A program made the position numbers and the translations under genes. A DNA stretch of 64,000 nt, from the NCBI RefSeq assembly GCF_001445655.1, contig NZ_LNBE01000002.1, forward strand, positions 992,001 to 1,056,000. The letters are read 5' to 3'. Numbering within the stretch: the first letter of the stretch is position 1; every line of letters starts with the position of its first letter. Origin of the DNA: Streptomyces roseifaciens (GTDB lineage Bacteria; Actinomycetota; Actinomycetes; Streptomycetales; Streptomycetaceae). The notes under the pieces were generated by a model that was given only the letters and a program-made list of their open reading frames with translations, did not search any database and was not told the origin of the DNA. Shown here piece by piece: positions 1 through 8,130 of the stretch.

Positions 1-59
1 TGTGGGTCACCGCCGCCCCGTCGTCCACGTCGGTGAGCGTGCGCGCGGTCGAGCGCTGA
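1..59 (+). CDS. C-terminal tail of an upstream gene (partial)
   Basis: An open frame enters from the left edge (codons in phase with base 3) and ends at TGA 57-59, giving about 18 residues rich in Ser, Val and Ala. Codon third positions are GC-rich, as in neighbouring genes, so this may be the end of a plus-strand gene. Nothing in it identifies a family, and a chance open frame cannot be excluded over so short a stretch. Confidence 0.3.
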   Translation, partial: WVTAAPSSTSVSVRAVER

Positions 60-176
60 AGCGCCCACACGCGGTACGCGCGCACCGCACGCACACACAG
101 CGCGCTCTCACCCTTTCCATGTGATTGCCAGTACGACCTGCCGCCCCTCCTCGGGAGGCAGGAGAGGAGATTCTCC

Positions 177-1667
177 ATGAGCCCAGTCGTCACCGCGGTC
201 GTAGGAGTGGTGGTACTCCTCGTCCTGCTGGCCCTGGTCGTCGTCACCCGCTACAAGGTCGCCGGCCCCAGTGAGGCGTTCATCATCACGGGCCGGCGCG
301 GGAAGAAGTCCACGGACCCGCAGACGGGGCAGGTGTTCACCGACAACAGCGGTCAGAAGGTCGTGGTCGGCGGAGGGGTGTTCGTGGTGCCGTTCGTCCA
401 GCAGCGGTACGTGCTCGACCTGTCCAGCCGGCACATACCCGTCGCCGTCCGCGGCGCGGTGACCCTGCGCGGCATCAAGGCGCACTTGGAGGGCGTCGCG
501 ATCGTCAAGGTCGGAGGCACCGAGGACGCGATCCGCGCCGCCGCGCAGCGCTTCCTCCAGCAGCAGGGCGGCATCGTCGGCTTCACCCAGGAAGTGCTCT
601 CGGGAGCGCTGCGGTCCATCGTCGGCCGCATGTCGGTGGAGGACATCATCCGTGACCGCGCCGCGTTCGCCGGACAGGTCGCGGAGGAGGCCGAGGCCAG
701 CCTGTCCGGTCAGGGACTTGTCCTCGACGCCTTCCAGATCCAGGACATCACCACCGAGGGCACCTACCTGGAGGACCTCGGCCGGCCCGAGGCCGCCCGG
801 GCCGTGCAGGAGGCCGACATCGCCGAGGCCAACGCCCGCCAGGCGGCCGAACAGGCCCGGCTGAAGGCCGAGGAGGAGATCGCGGTCGCGCAGCGGACCC
901 TGTACCTGCGGCAGGCGGAGATCAAGGCCGAGACCGACGCGGCGGCCGCGCAGGCCAATGCCGCCGGCCCGCTGGCCGAGGCGGACCGGCAGCAGCGGAT
1001 CCTGGTCGAGCAGGAGAAGGTCGCCGAGCGCCAGGCCGCTCTGACCGACCGCCAGTTGGACACCCAGGTGCGTAAGCCCGCCGACGCCAAGCGGTACGAG
1101 GCGGAGCAGGAGGCGGAGGCCAAGCGGGTCGCCCGGGTCAAGCAGGCGGAGGCCGAGCGCCTGGCGGCGATCGCGGCGGCCGAGGCCGTGGCGGTCGAGG
1201 GTGCCAAGCAGGGTGAGGCCGAGCGGGCCCGGCGCGTGGCCATCGCGGACGCCGTCCGCCAGGAGGGCGAGGCGGAGGCCGCGGCCATCGCCGCCCGCGG
1301 CGCTGCCGAGGCCGAGGCGATGAACAAGAAGGCCGACGCCTTCGAGCGTTACGGCGACGCCGCCGTCCTGCAGATGCTCGTAGAGGTGCTGCCGCAGGTG
1401 GTCGGCAAGGCGGCCGAACCGCTCGCTGCCATCGACAAGCTGACCGTCATCTCCACCGACGGCGCCGGCAAGCTGCCCCGTACCGTCGCCGACAACGTCG
1501 CCCAGGGCATGGAACTCCTCGGCTCCACCACGGGCGTGGACCTGACCCGTCTCCTCCGGGGCCTGACCGCGGACAAGGCCGGGGGCAGGGCCGCGGACGA
1601 GGCCGGGGACGAGGTGGAGGCGGTTGGCCCGGCCTCGCCCAACGGCAAGATCCCGATCACGGAGTAA
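177..1667 (+). CDS. Flotillin-like SPFH membrane-scaffold protein
   Basis: A 496-residue protein with an N-terminal hydrophobic segment (about residues 4-25, Val/Leu only), an SPFH/band-7 domain to about residue 200, then a long Ala/Glu/Arg-rich coiled coil (about 205-405, repeats such as AEAEAAAIAARGAAEAEA). This is the flotillin layout. Flotillins assemble at the inner face of the membrane and organise membrane domains. The ATG at 177 follows a strong GAGGAG Shine-Dalgarno. It faces the convergent PucR-type gene with about 90 bases between, and no NfeD-like partner is seen beside it. The family assignment is firm. The specific role is not shown by the sequence. Confidence 0.93.
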   Translation: MSPVVTAVVGVVVLLVLLALVVVTRYKVAGPSEAFIITGRRGKKSTDPQTGQVFTDNSGQKVVVGGGVFVVPFVQQRYVLDLSSRHIPVAVRGAVTLRGIKAHLEGVAIVKVGGTEDAIRAAAQRFLQQQGGIVGFTQEVLSGALRSIVGRMSVEDIIRDRAAFAGQVAEEAEASLSGQGLVLDAFQIQDITTEGTYLEDLGRPEAARAVQEADIAEANARQAAEQARLKAEEEIAVAQRTLYLRQAEIKAETDAAAAQANAAGPLAEADRQQRILVEQEKVAERQAALTDRQLDTQVRKPADAKRYEAEQEAEAKRVARVKQAEAERLAAIAAAEAVAVEGAKQGEAERARRVAIADAVRQEGEAEAAAIAARGAAEAEAMNKKADAFERYGDAAVLQMLVEVLPQVVGKAAEPLAAIDKLTVISTDGAGKLPRTVADNVAQGMELLGSTTGVDLTRLLRGLTADKAGGRAADEAGDEVEAVGPASPNGKIPITE

Positions 1668-1755
1668 CAGCCGGACAGGGTGGCAGGATCACCCACGCGC
1701 CCGCGCCGCTGCGGTTCACCCATGAGCTGCAGCGGCGCACGCGTGCCGCGCTGGT

Positions 1756-2823
1756 TCAGGACTGCGCCGGCCAGTCCAGGAGCCGGGCCCCGATGACGGC
1801 GGTCTGCAGTGTGTAGCGCTGTGCGGGGTCGGCCGCATCGCAGCCGGTCAGGGTGTGGATGCGCCGGAGCCGGTAGGTCAGCGCCCGGACGCTGAGCGAG
1901 AGCGTCCGGGCGGCCTCCGCCGATACGCATCCGGCGTCGAAGTAGGCGGTCAGCGTCTCCAGCAGGGGCAGGGCCCCGCCGCGCGCCTGGCGCAGTGGTC
2001 CGAGCGTCGTGTGGACCAGGTCCGCCAGCGCCTGGCGGTCGCGGGCCAGCACGGGGAAGACCAGCAGGTCGGAAGCCTTCAGCACAGGCTCGTCGAAACC
2101 CATCCGCGCGGCGAGTGCCAGCGTGGACAGGGCCTCCTCGTAGGAGTGCGCGACGCCCCCGCCACCTCCCTTGGCCCTACCGACGGCTATCCGGCCGCCG
2201 GAAGCGATCGCCGAGTAGGCCTGCTCGGCGAAGTAGGTCAGCACATCGGTCTGGTCGCCGGGAGCGATGCAGATGATCCGGCCGTCCTTGGTGGTGATGA
2301 GGATGTTCCGGCTGCCGAACCGGCCGACCAGTGAAGCGCCGACCTGCCGGGTCACCGGATGGAAGTCGTCGTAGGGCTCCGCCCCCTCGGCCACGGCCAC
2401 GGCGTAGGCGTACGAGAGCAGCAGCCCGAGCCGCTCGGCCCGCTCTGCCAGCCGCCCGAGGTGGCTCCGTCCGTGCAAGAGGTCGTCGACGAACTCCCTC
2501 TGGTCCGCTGCCTCCTGACGTGCCGCCAGCCGCTGAGCCCGCTCGTAGCCTTCCGCGAACGCGTCGATCGCCTGCTCCGCGGCGCCCAGCACGTGATCGG
2601 CTTCGGCTGCGGAGGTGTGCCCTGCGGGCCAGTGCCGCCGCGTGGCCGCGAGGTGTGCGGCCACGCAGGAGCGCAGGGACAGCCCGGCTTCCGCCGCCTG
2701 CTCGCCGCTCGCCCTCCGGGAGTCGATCTGCGTTCGGTCGGCTCGGCGGCCCGTGCCTGCCGCATCGGTCAGGATCTGCTCGTACCCGTCCAGGTACGAC
2801 TCGGGTCCTGTCCGCGCTTCCAT
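1756..2823 (-). CDS. PucR/CdaR-type helix-turn-helix regulator
   Basis: A 355-residue regulator. The C-terminal 60 residues (about 285-345) are a PucR-type HTH: an LLETLTAYFDAG-like segment, then AARTLSLSVRALTYRLRRI, the hallmark of the HTH_30 family. The middle region resembles the GGDEF-like sensor domain of CdaR regulators. The ATG at 2823 is chosen because AGGAG lies 7 bases upstream; an in-frame ATG at 2919 lacks a ribosome site. It is transcribed alone, convergent with the flotillin gene. Family members respond to small metabolites such as purines or sugar acids. The ligand here is unknown. Confidence 0.88.
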   Translation of the reverse strand: MEARTGPESYLDGYEQILTDAAGTGRRADRTQIDSRRASGEQAAEAGLSLRSCVAAHLAATRRHWPAGHTSAAEADHVLGAAEQAIDAFAEGYERAQRLAARQEAADQREFVDDLLHGRSHLGRLAERAERLGLLLSYAYAVAVAEGAEPYDDFHPVTRQVGASLVGRFGSRNILITTKDGRIICIAPGDQTDVLTYFAEQAYSAIASGGRIAVGRAKGGGGGVAHSYEEALSTLALAARMGFDEPVLKASDLLVFPVLARDRQALADLVHTTLGPLRQARGGALPLLETLTAYFDAGCVSAEAARTLSLSVRALTYRLRRIHTLTGCDAADPAQRYTLQTAVIGARLLDWPAQS

Positions 2824-3240
2824 GCGTGTTCTCCTGGTTTGACGTCCTTTTGCCTTCAATTTACGCACACGCGCAGCGGGCGTCGGACGTGCGTCCTTTG
2901 GGATCTCTCCCGCTGCCACGCACGTTCGGCAGCGATGATCAAGACATGTGCCGGGAGTGGCCTCGCGGACGGAGCCGCCTGCTCACCGGCGACTGCATCC
3001 ACCGGCTGCTGGGCAGCAGAGCAGTCTGCGGTCAACGCTCGGAGAGGCTCCGGCGCTGCGGTCCCTCGAAGCAACAGGGCTGCGCACTGATTGCACCGCC
3101 GGACGGCGGGAGTCGCCACTCACCACAGTGGCTCTCGCATCACCCAATGGAGGTGTTTCACGGCGAAACCCCTTTCGAACGGGGTGCGGCGCGAGAGCCT
3201 GCGCTCACGGCCTCGGGGACAGTCGGACAGGGGGAAACTC
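2824..3240. other. Intergenic stretch with divergent promoters
   Basis: This 417-base stretch lies between the PucR-type gene (leftward) and the secreted lectin-like gene (rightward), so it should hold both promoters. Near 3165-3185 there is a short inverted repeat (ACCCC ... GGGGT). No convincing gene or family-level signal is visible. Confidence 0.5.
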
Positions 3241-3783
3241 GTGAGTCCACGCAAGCGACTTGCCGTGCTCGCGGCGGCACTGACCGCCACCTTCGCGGTT
3301 GCAGCCCCAGGCGCCGGGGCGGCCGGACCGCAAGCACGCGCGGCGGCGGCCCCGGCGGCGGTCGGACCGTTCCAGGTCAGAAACCAAGGCACCGGCCGCT
3401 GCATGGGCTTCCCGTCCGGTGACGACCGCGTGCGGGTGTGGGACTGCACCACGCAGGCGTACCAGCTCTGGGACCTGGTCGCCGACGGCCGCGGCCGCTA
3501 CCACATGGTGAACCGCAGGAACGGCACGTGCCTCGCGGGCTACGCGCAGGGCCCGAGCGGCTGGGCGACCTGGCTGTCGACCTGCGACAGCAGCTTCACC
3601 AACGTCGACCAGCTCTGGTACGTCGACCCGGCGACCCAGTCCGACCCGGCACGCATCGCGAACCTCTTCGGCCGAGTCCTTGAGCCCGACCGCGGCTGGG
3701 GCGGCGCAAACGAGTCGCCCGTCGTGACCAACGACAATCAGGGACTGCCGAATCAGAAGTGGACCCTCAAGTACATCCTGTGA
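3241..3783 (+). CDS. Secreted ricin-type beta-trefoil lectin-like protein
   Basis: A 180-residue secreted protein. It starts at GTG 3241 (GGGG just upstream), and residues 1-30 form a signal peptide: SPRKR, then a long Ala/Leu/Val core ending AAGPQARA. The mature part has ricin-like repeats: FQVRNQGTGRCMGFPS, VRVWDCTTQAYQLWDL, NRRNGTCLAG, NQKWTL. The paired Cys and QxW-like motifs (YQLWDL, NQKWTL) fit a beta-trefoil carbohydrate-binding fold. There is no attached catalytic domain, so it is probably a stand-alone exported sugar-binding protein. A 12-bp stem-loop follows the stop codon. Confidence 0.75.
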   Translation: MSPRKRLAVLAAALTATFAVAAPGAGAAGPQARAAAAPAAVGPFQVRNQGTGRCMGFPSGDDRVRVWDCTTQAYQLWDLVADGRGRYHMVNRRNGTCLAGYAQGPSGWATWLSTCDSSFTNVDQLWYVDPATQSDPARIANLFGRVLEPDRGWGGANESPVVTNDNQGLPNQKWTLKYIL

Positions 3784-3791
3784 AAGCCGTC

Positions 3792-3851
3792 CGGCGCCTC
3801 GGCCCATGCGCAGCCCTCCTGTCACCGGACGGGCCGCACGCCGAGGCGCCG
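3792..3851 (+). terminator. Stem-loop after the lectin-like gene
   Basis: CGGCGCCTCGGC at 3792-3803 is the exact reverse complement of GCCGAGGCGCCG at 3840-3851, a 12-bp stem around a 36-base loop directly after the stop at 3783. There is no T run, which is usual for Streptomyces terminators. Confidence 0.45.
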
Positions 3852-4291
3852 AAGGCGGCAGCGTCTGCCCCTGCTCGCCGTGGAAAGTCGGATGTGCAGG
3901 CGCGGAGTGCGTCCGGGGGAGGGCGCTGAGGGCGCTGAGGGCGGCAAGGTCCTGAAGTTCGCTCCATGCTCTTCGGAGAGTGCCCTCCTGAACCCGGGAA
4001 TGCGCCGTCCCGTCCGCTTCCCGGAACACCGCTCGCGGGTGAGGCCGCCTCGAGCGCTGTAGCGCGCCGCGCGATCCCGGAGGGGGCGGATTGCCACGGG
4101 CCATGGGCTACGGGGCACGGGCCACGGGTCTGCGGGCTTGCCCCTTTGACCGCACTGGGCAGCGTCCGGCATCGGGCGCGACAGGGCGACCAGCCCTTCC
4201 CGTGCGGCGGCCCGGGCATCACGACTAGAGCAACGCAGGCCACCCGGCCCGGTCACGGGAAGATCTCCAATAGGCGTGCTGACGTATCTGG
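3852..4291. other. Intergenic stretch with short CACGGGCC-type repeats
   Basis: This 440-base region lies between the lectin-like gene and the convergent phnA-like gene. Around 4095-4130 there are irregular direct repeats of a CACGGGCCA-like unit. No gene or RNA is recognisable. Confidence 0.45.
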
Positions 4292-4645
4292 TCAGGCCTT
4301 TTTGACCACGCTGGACTTGAGCTGCATGGCGCCGAAACCGTCGATCTTGCAGTCGATGTCGTGGCCGGCCACACCGTCCACGAGGCGGATGTTGCGCACC
4401 TTGGTGCCGGCCTTGATCCCGGTCGGGTGGCCCTTGACTTTCAGGGTCTTGATCACTGTGACCGTGTCTCCGTCGGCGAGTGCATTGCCGACCGCGTCCT
4501 TGATCACCCCGCCCTCGGTGTCGCCCGCGGCATCGGCGGCCGTGGGAGACCACTCGTGGCCGCACTCGGGGCAGACCAGGAATGCGCCCATCTCGTAGGT
4601 GTATGCACTGGAGCATTCGGGGCACGGAGGCAGGTTCTCGATCAC
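4292..4645 (-). CDS. phnA: PhnA/YjdM-family zinc-ribbon protein
   Basis: A 117-residue protein matching the PhnA (YjdM) family. It has an N-terminal zinc ribbon (Cys 8 and 11 in CPEC, Cys 25 and 28 in CPEC) followed by a beta-rich SH3-like domain with DGDTVTVIKTLKVKG and a C-terminal KKA. The old name alkylphosphonate utilisation protein does not define a biochemical activity. GTG 4645 (VIENLPPCPEC) is preferred because family members begin with this segment. An ATG at 4672 is the alternative. The gene diverges from the first ArsR operon, and that operon's palindrome lies just upstream of its start, so it may share regulation. Confidence 0.88.
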   Translation of the reverse strand: MIENLPPCPECSSAYTYEMGAFLVCPECGHEWSPTAADAAGDTEGGVIKDAVGNALADGDTVTVIKTLKVKGHPTGIKAGTKVRNIRLVDGVAGHDIDCKIDGFGAMQLKSSVVKKA

Positions 4646-4678
4646 CGGGCCACTGTAGCCCGGGGCCCGCAAGGATGA

Positions 4679-4702
4679 CGAATTGCAGAATTTTGCAATT
4701 CG
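4679..4702. promoter_or_regulatory. Probable ArsR operator palindrome, copy 1
   Basis: CGAATTGCA (4679-4687) and TGCAATTCG (4694-4702) form a perfect 9-6-9 inverted repeat in the region between phnA and the first arsR gene. It aligns at 17 of 22 bases with the palindrome at 8131-8152 upstream of the second arsR operon. The AT-rich symmetric site is typical of winged-helix ArsR dimers. No binding data exist, so the assignment is inference. Confidence 0.65.
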
Positions 4703-4801
4703 CTACATGATGGTTTGGCTGTGCCTGCAGGTAGCCGCCGGCGCAGCGTCAGGCGTTGCCTCCGCGCAGGAGGCTCGGCGAGGCGAGAGGCTGAGGGTTC
4801 C

Positions 4802-5149
4802 GTGCCGGTTCCGCTGTGTCAGGCGAAGGCCGAGTTCTTCCGGATGCTGGGACACCCGGTCCGCATCCGGGTGCTGGAACTGCTCCAGGACGGGCCCAGG
4901 CCGGTACGCGATCTGCTGGCCGAAATCGACATCGAGCCCTCCAGCCTGTCCCAGCAACTGGCGGTACTACGCCGCTCGGGCATCGTGACCTCCACCCGCA
5001 CCGGCTCCACGGTCGTCTACGAACTCGCCGGCGGCGACGTGGCCGAACTCATGCGAGCCGCTCGCCGCATCCTCACCGAAATGCTCAGCGGACAGAACGA
5101 GCTGCTGGAGGAGCTCCGCGGCGTCGAGGTCGAGGCCGGTGCTCGGTGA
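4802..5149 (+). CDS. ArsR-family winged-helix repressor, copy 1
   Basis: A 115-residue ArsR/SmtB repressor: FFRMLGHPVRIRVLELLQDG, then the recognition region SSLSQQLAVLRRSGIVTSTR and the wing TGSTVVYELAGGD. There is no CxC metal-binding pair and only one Cys (VPLCQAKAE), so ordinary arsenic or cadmium sensing is unlikely. The GTG at 4802 is chosen to match its paralogue. Its stop overlaps the GTG of the SulP remnant in GTGA, so the genes are translationally coupled. The protein is almost identical to the one at 7566-7919, and 224 bp are exactly duplicated in inverted orientation. Confidence 0.88.
   Translation: MPVPLCQAKAEFFRMLGHPVRIRVLELLQDGPRPVRDLLAEIDIEPSSLSQQLAVLRRSGIVTSTRTGSTVVYELAGGDVAELMRAARRILTEMLSGQNELLEELRGVEVEAGAR
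4880..5103 (+). repeat. 224-bp inverted duplication inside arsR, copy A
   Basis: Read by eye, these 224 bases equal the reverse complement of 7609-7832 without a mismatch. Homology continues outward with scattered differences to about 4811. The repeat covers the core of the two arsR genes. Confidence 0.85.
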
Positions 5150-5919
5150 ACTCTCCTCCTGCCCGGGCGGGGGCCCGGGTGCGGTCCGTACTGCCTGCCC
5201 GCGCCGAGCCGGCGGGCATGGGCCGCAGCCCACGCCGTGATCTGCCGGCCGGGCTGACGGTGGCGATCGTGGCCCTGCCGCTCGCCCCCGGGTTCTGGGT
5301 CTCCTCCGGCCTGGTGCTGGTCCTCACGGCCGTCGCGACCGTGGCCCTGGACCTCGTGTACGCCGTCATCATCGGCCTGCTCGTCGCCGGCGCGCTCGCC
5401 CTGAGGGCGGTGGCCGAGCAGGCCCATCAGGGCCAGGTCTCCTTGAAGGCGGACCTGTCCGGCGACCACAGGGCCGGGGAACACGCGCTACTGGACGAGC
5501 ACATCGTGGCGTACGGCATCGACGGTCCGCTGTTCTTCGCCGTTGCCCACCGCTTCCTGCCGGAGCTCTCGGAGGTCGCGGACGGGCGCGTGGTGATCCT
5601 GCGCATGTCCCGTGTGACCACCGTCGACGTCACCGGCGCCCTCGTCCTGAAGGGCGCAGTCACCAAGCTGAACCGGCGCGGCATCACTGTCCTGGCCTCC
5701 GGCATACGCCCCGGCCGGCGCCGGGTCCTCGACTCCGTAGGCGCCCTCGGCCTGCTCCGGGCCGCCACGGGCGACGACTACGCCGACACCTCCGAAGCCG
5801 TCGCCGCCGCACGTAGCCACCTGCGCAGCGCCGGAACCCTGCCCACCGCCCCTGCCGTCCCGGCCCAGGCGCGCTCGCACGCCCCCGCAGCCGTGATCAC
5901 CGAGGAGTCTTCCCGATGA
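5146..5919 (+). pseudogene. SulP anion-transporter remnant retaining a STAS domain
   Basis: A 257-residue protein that joins the first SulP membrane segment (RRDLPAGLTVAIVALPLA, about residues 27-45) directly to the last ones (GLVLVLTAVATVALDLVYAVIIGLLVAGALAL, about 50-85). A complete C-terminal STAS domain follows (about 105-215: DGPLFFAVAHRFLPEL, VVILRMSRVTTVDVTGALVL). Full SulP proteins are about 500-570 residues with 12-14 helices, so roughly 300 residues are missing, in frame. It cannot be a working transporter. The open frame and its GTGA and ATGA overlaps with both neighbours suggest it may still be made, perhaps as a membrane-tethered STAS protein. Confidence 0.8.
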
Positions 5920-6371
5920 CCACTTCTCCCTCGCTCCGCCGCATGTTCGAGGTGTCCGGTGAGGAGGCCTGGTACCTGCTCGGCGGTGTCGCCCAGGGCC
6001 GCATCGTCTACGAGCAGCGGGACGGCGTCGCCGTACGCCCCGCCTGCCACGTACTGGAGTACGGGCGCCTGATCGTCCGCACCCCGGCCCCCGGCGCAGC
6101 CCTCTTCGGGCGCGTCACCGTCACCTACCACTGCGACCACCTCCACCCCAACACCGGGACCGGCTGGGCGGTGACAGCCGGCGGCCTCGCCGAGGTCGTC
6201 ACCAGCCCGGACGAAGCCGCCCACTACCGCCGCACTCTCCCCGGCTGGGCCCACGGCCCCCACGACACACTCCTGCGCATCCATCCGCAGGCCGTGACCG
6301 CCTTCCGCTTCGCCCACGCCGCCGACGCATCCGGCACCTCCGGCGGCACGACCCGGTCCACGGCTTCATGA
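5916..6371 (+). CDS. Pyridoxamine 5'-phosphate oxidase-like flavin-binding protein
   Basis: A 151-residue protein of the PNPOx-like split-barrel superfamily: EAWYLLGGVAQGRIVYEQRDGVAVRPACHVL, then LIVRTPAPGAALF and a C-terminal FRFAHAADA. These FMN-binding proteins are abundant in actinomycetes, where many bind flavin or F420 and have undefined substrates. The ATG overlaps the preceding stop (ATGA), and its own stop overlaps the next start in the same way. It is the third gene of the ArsR copy-1 operon. Confidence 0.78.
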   Translation: MTTSPSLRRMFEVSGEEAWYLLGGVAQGRIVYEQRDGVAVRPACHVLEYGRLIVRTPAPGAALFGRVTVTYHCDHLHPNTGTGWAVTAGGLAEVVTSPDEAAHYRRTLPGWAHGPHDTLLRIHPQAVTAFRFAHAADASGTSGGTTRSTAS

Positions 6372-6787
6372 AACTGTCCGCTTCCCTGCCGTTCCGGTCC
6401 GTGCTCGTCTGCCCCACCGTGCCCGCGTCGGTGGCCCTGGCCCGCCGTACCGCCGAGATGATCTACGTCGATTCCTGGCGCATCAACCCTCGCCACCAGG
6501 CCTTCGGACCGGCACTGCTCATGCTCAGCGAGCTCGTCACCAATACCGTCCGGCACGCGGCAGCCGTCTCACCTCAGGTGACCGTCACCTACGCCGCCGG
6601 TCCGGAGACCCTCGCCTTCGGCGTCCACGACCGTCACCCCCACCAGCCCGACCCGGCACGCTTCGCAGACGGCCCCGGCGGGCTCCGCCTCATCGCCGAG
6701 CTGACCGCGGAGCTGTGCGGCAGCTGCACAGTGCTGCGGGACGTCGACGGCGGCGGCAAGACCATCTGGATCTCCCTGCCGATCTGA
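6368..6787 (+). CDS. HATPase_c anti-sigma-like regulatory kinase
   Basis: A 139-residue single-domain ATPase of the HATPase_c/RsbW-like class: the N box is MLSELVTNTVRHAA, followed by a degenerate DRHPHQPDPA motif and GGLRLIAELTAELCG, and it ends GGGKTIWISLPI. In streptomycetes such proteins act as anti-sigma factors or regulatory kinases that bind or phosphorylate STAS-domain partners. A STAS domain is encoded two genes upstream in the same operon, which makes a partner-switching link possible but unproven. The start overlaps the preceding stop (ATGA). Last gene of the operon. Confidence 0.82.
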   Translation: MKLSASLPFRSVLVCPTVPASVALARRTAEMIYVDSWRINPRHQAFGPALLMLSELVTNTVRHAAAVSPQVTVTYAAGPETLAFGVHDRHPHQPDPARFADGPGGLRLIAELTAELCGSCTVLRDVDGGGKTIWISLPI

Positions 6788-7068
6788 CGCCCGCACAGCA
6801 GGAGCAGACCCGGAACGACACACGCGAGGGATGACATGACAGTCGTCTGACAGTCGTCCTGCCGGCGATTGAAGCCGGCTACGAGGTGGGTGACGAAGAC
6901 GTGGACCAGGACCCGCAGGGCGACTTGTCTCTCCGCGCGTTTCTCGCTTCGGCGGGGCGCATCTGTGCACACACTCCGGTCCGCGCGGCCCGGGCCGCAA
7001 CGGAGCGGATTCCGTCCGCGTCCGCTGTGCGTGGGGGCCGGCTTCCGGCGGCGTGCAGGTGCGTGATC
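6788..7068. other. Gap between two convergent operons
   Basis: This stretch lies between the ends of the two ArsR-headed operons. It contains the direct repeat GACAGTCGTC at 6838-6847 and again at 6849-6858. I see no gene in it. Open frames here have no recognisable content. Confidence 0.4.
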
Positions 7069-7569
7069 TCAAAACGCACGGGAACCGGCGCCGCTTCTGC
7101 GGGAACTCAGGTTGTCGGGGACGCGGAAACGGGCCAGCACCACCTTGCCGCAGCCGTGCACGGCAGGTTCCACGCTCAACGTGCCGCCGTAGGCGGCGGC
7201 CAGGCCGGCGACAGTCCGAAGACCGTCCCCCACCCCTGCCGGGGACAGAACGGGAAGGCGCGGGGCCTGGTCGGCTACGCCGACGACGAGCTGACCGGCC
7301 CCGACCGCGATGGTCACATCCGCAGTGGGGGACTGGTCGGCTGCGTGCCGCACGGCGTTCGCGACCAGCTCGCTCACCACCAGTAGGACAGCGCCGGCGA
7401 AGGCCGAGTCCGGGCGGAGCCCGTACTCCGAAAGGGCCATCGTCGTATCGTGCCGTGCCTGCCGCACCGCCTCCGGAACCAGCGGAACCGTCAGGATGCG
7501 CCGCCACACAGGAGAGGAACCCGCATACGCTGCCGTCGGCGACGACGCGCCCTTGCGGCGCCACGTCAC
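7069..7569 (-). CDS. HATPase_c anti-sigma-like regulatory kinase, second operon
   Basis: A 166-residue HATPase_c protein: N box VVSELVANAVRHAADQ, G1-like VADQAPRLP, then GVGDGLRTVAGLAAAYGG and GCGKVVLARF near the end. It starts with GTG 7569 overlapping the arsR stop (GTGA). It belongs to the same family as the protein at 6368-6787 but is clearly diverged, unlike the adjacent arsR copies. Being the last gene of an ArsR-headed operon in both places suggests a recurrent pairing of an ArsR sensor with an anti-sigma-like output. Confidence 0.8.
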   Translation of the reverse strand: MTWRRKGASSPTAAYAGSSPVWRRILTVPLVPEAVRQARHDTTMALSEYGLRPDSAFAGAVLLVVSELVANAVRHAADQSPTADVTIAVGAGQLVVGVADQAPRLPVLSPAGVGDGLRTVAGLAAAYGGTLSVEPAVHGCGKVVLARFRVPDNLSSRRSGAGSRAF

Positions 7570-7919
7570 TGCGAAGCCTCCGCCTCGGCCTCCCGCAGCT
7601 CCACGAGGAGCTCGTTCTGTCCGCTGAGCATTTCGGTGAGGATGCGGCGAGCGGCTCGCATGAGTTCGGCCACGTCGCCGCCGGCGAGTTCGTAGACGAC
7701 CGTGGAGCCGGTGCGGGTGGAGGTCACGATGCCCGAGCGGCGTAGTACCGCCAGTTGCTGGGACAGGCTGGAGGGCTCGATGTCGATTTCGGCCAGCAGA
7801 TCGCGTACCGGCCTGGGCCCGTCCTGGAGCAGCTCCAGCACCCGGATGCGGACCGGGTGTCCCAGCATCCGGAAGAACTCGGCCTTCGCCTGGTACAGCG
7901 GAACCGGCGCCCTCGTCAC
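7566..7919 (-). CDS. ArsR-family winged-helix repressor, copy 2
   Basis: A 117-residue ArsR repressor identical to copy 1 over nearly its whole winged-helix domain. Differences lie at the N-terminus (MTRAPVPLYQAKAE, with Tyr replacing the only Cys of copy 1) and the last 15 residues (LVELREAEAEASQ). Its ATG overlaps the stop of the small upstream gene (ATGA), and its stop overlaps the HATPase start. With the same recognition helix it should bind the same operators as copy 1, so the two operons are likely cross-regulated. Confidence 0.88.
   Translation of the reverse strand: MTRAPVPLYQAKAEFFRMLGHPVRIRVLELLQDGPRPVRDLLAEIDIEPSSLSQQLAVLRRSGIVTSTRTGSTVVYELAGGDVAELMRAARRILTEMLSGQNELLVELREAEAEASQ
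7609..7832 (-). repeat. 224-bp inverted duplication inside arsR, copy B
   Basis: The reverse complement of 4880-5103, exact as read by eye. Exact DNA identity, including synonymous sites, points to recent duplication or continuing gene conversion between the two facing arsR genes. Confidence 0.85.
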
Positions 7920-8098
7920 TGCTCGCCCTCCGTTTCCACGCCATGTGCCTCGGCGATACGCAGTGCGTCCTCCAGTTCGTCCTCTGCCACGGCCACCGCG
8001 TGTGCGTCCCCGGCTTCCTTCGCGGCATCGAGAGCCGTACGCGCCCGGCGCACCCGACCCCGCGCCGCCTCGACGAACCCGCCCACCCAGACCTCCAC
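7916..8098 (-). CDS. Small helical protein heading the second ArsR operon
   Basis: A 60-residue acidic, Ala/Glu-rich protein (VGGFVEAARGRVRRARTAL, then AVAVAEDELEDALRIAEAHG) predicted to be mostly helical. I do not recognise a family. It is the first gene of a three-gene operon. Its stop overlaps the arsR start (ATGA), and its ATG at 8098 is preceded by GGAGG. The operator-like palindrome at 8131-8152 lies about 35 bases upstream. Its position suggests it is co-regulated with ArsR. No function can be given. Confidence 0.6.
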   Translation of the reverse strand: MEVWVGGFVEAARGRVRRARTALDAAKEAGDAHAVAVAEDELEDALRIAEAHGVETEGEQ

Positions 8099-8130
8099 AC
8101 CGAAATGACTTGGCTATTACGGCAACTGGT

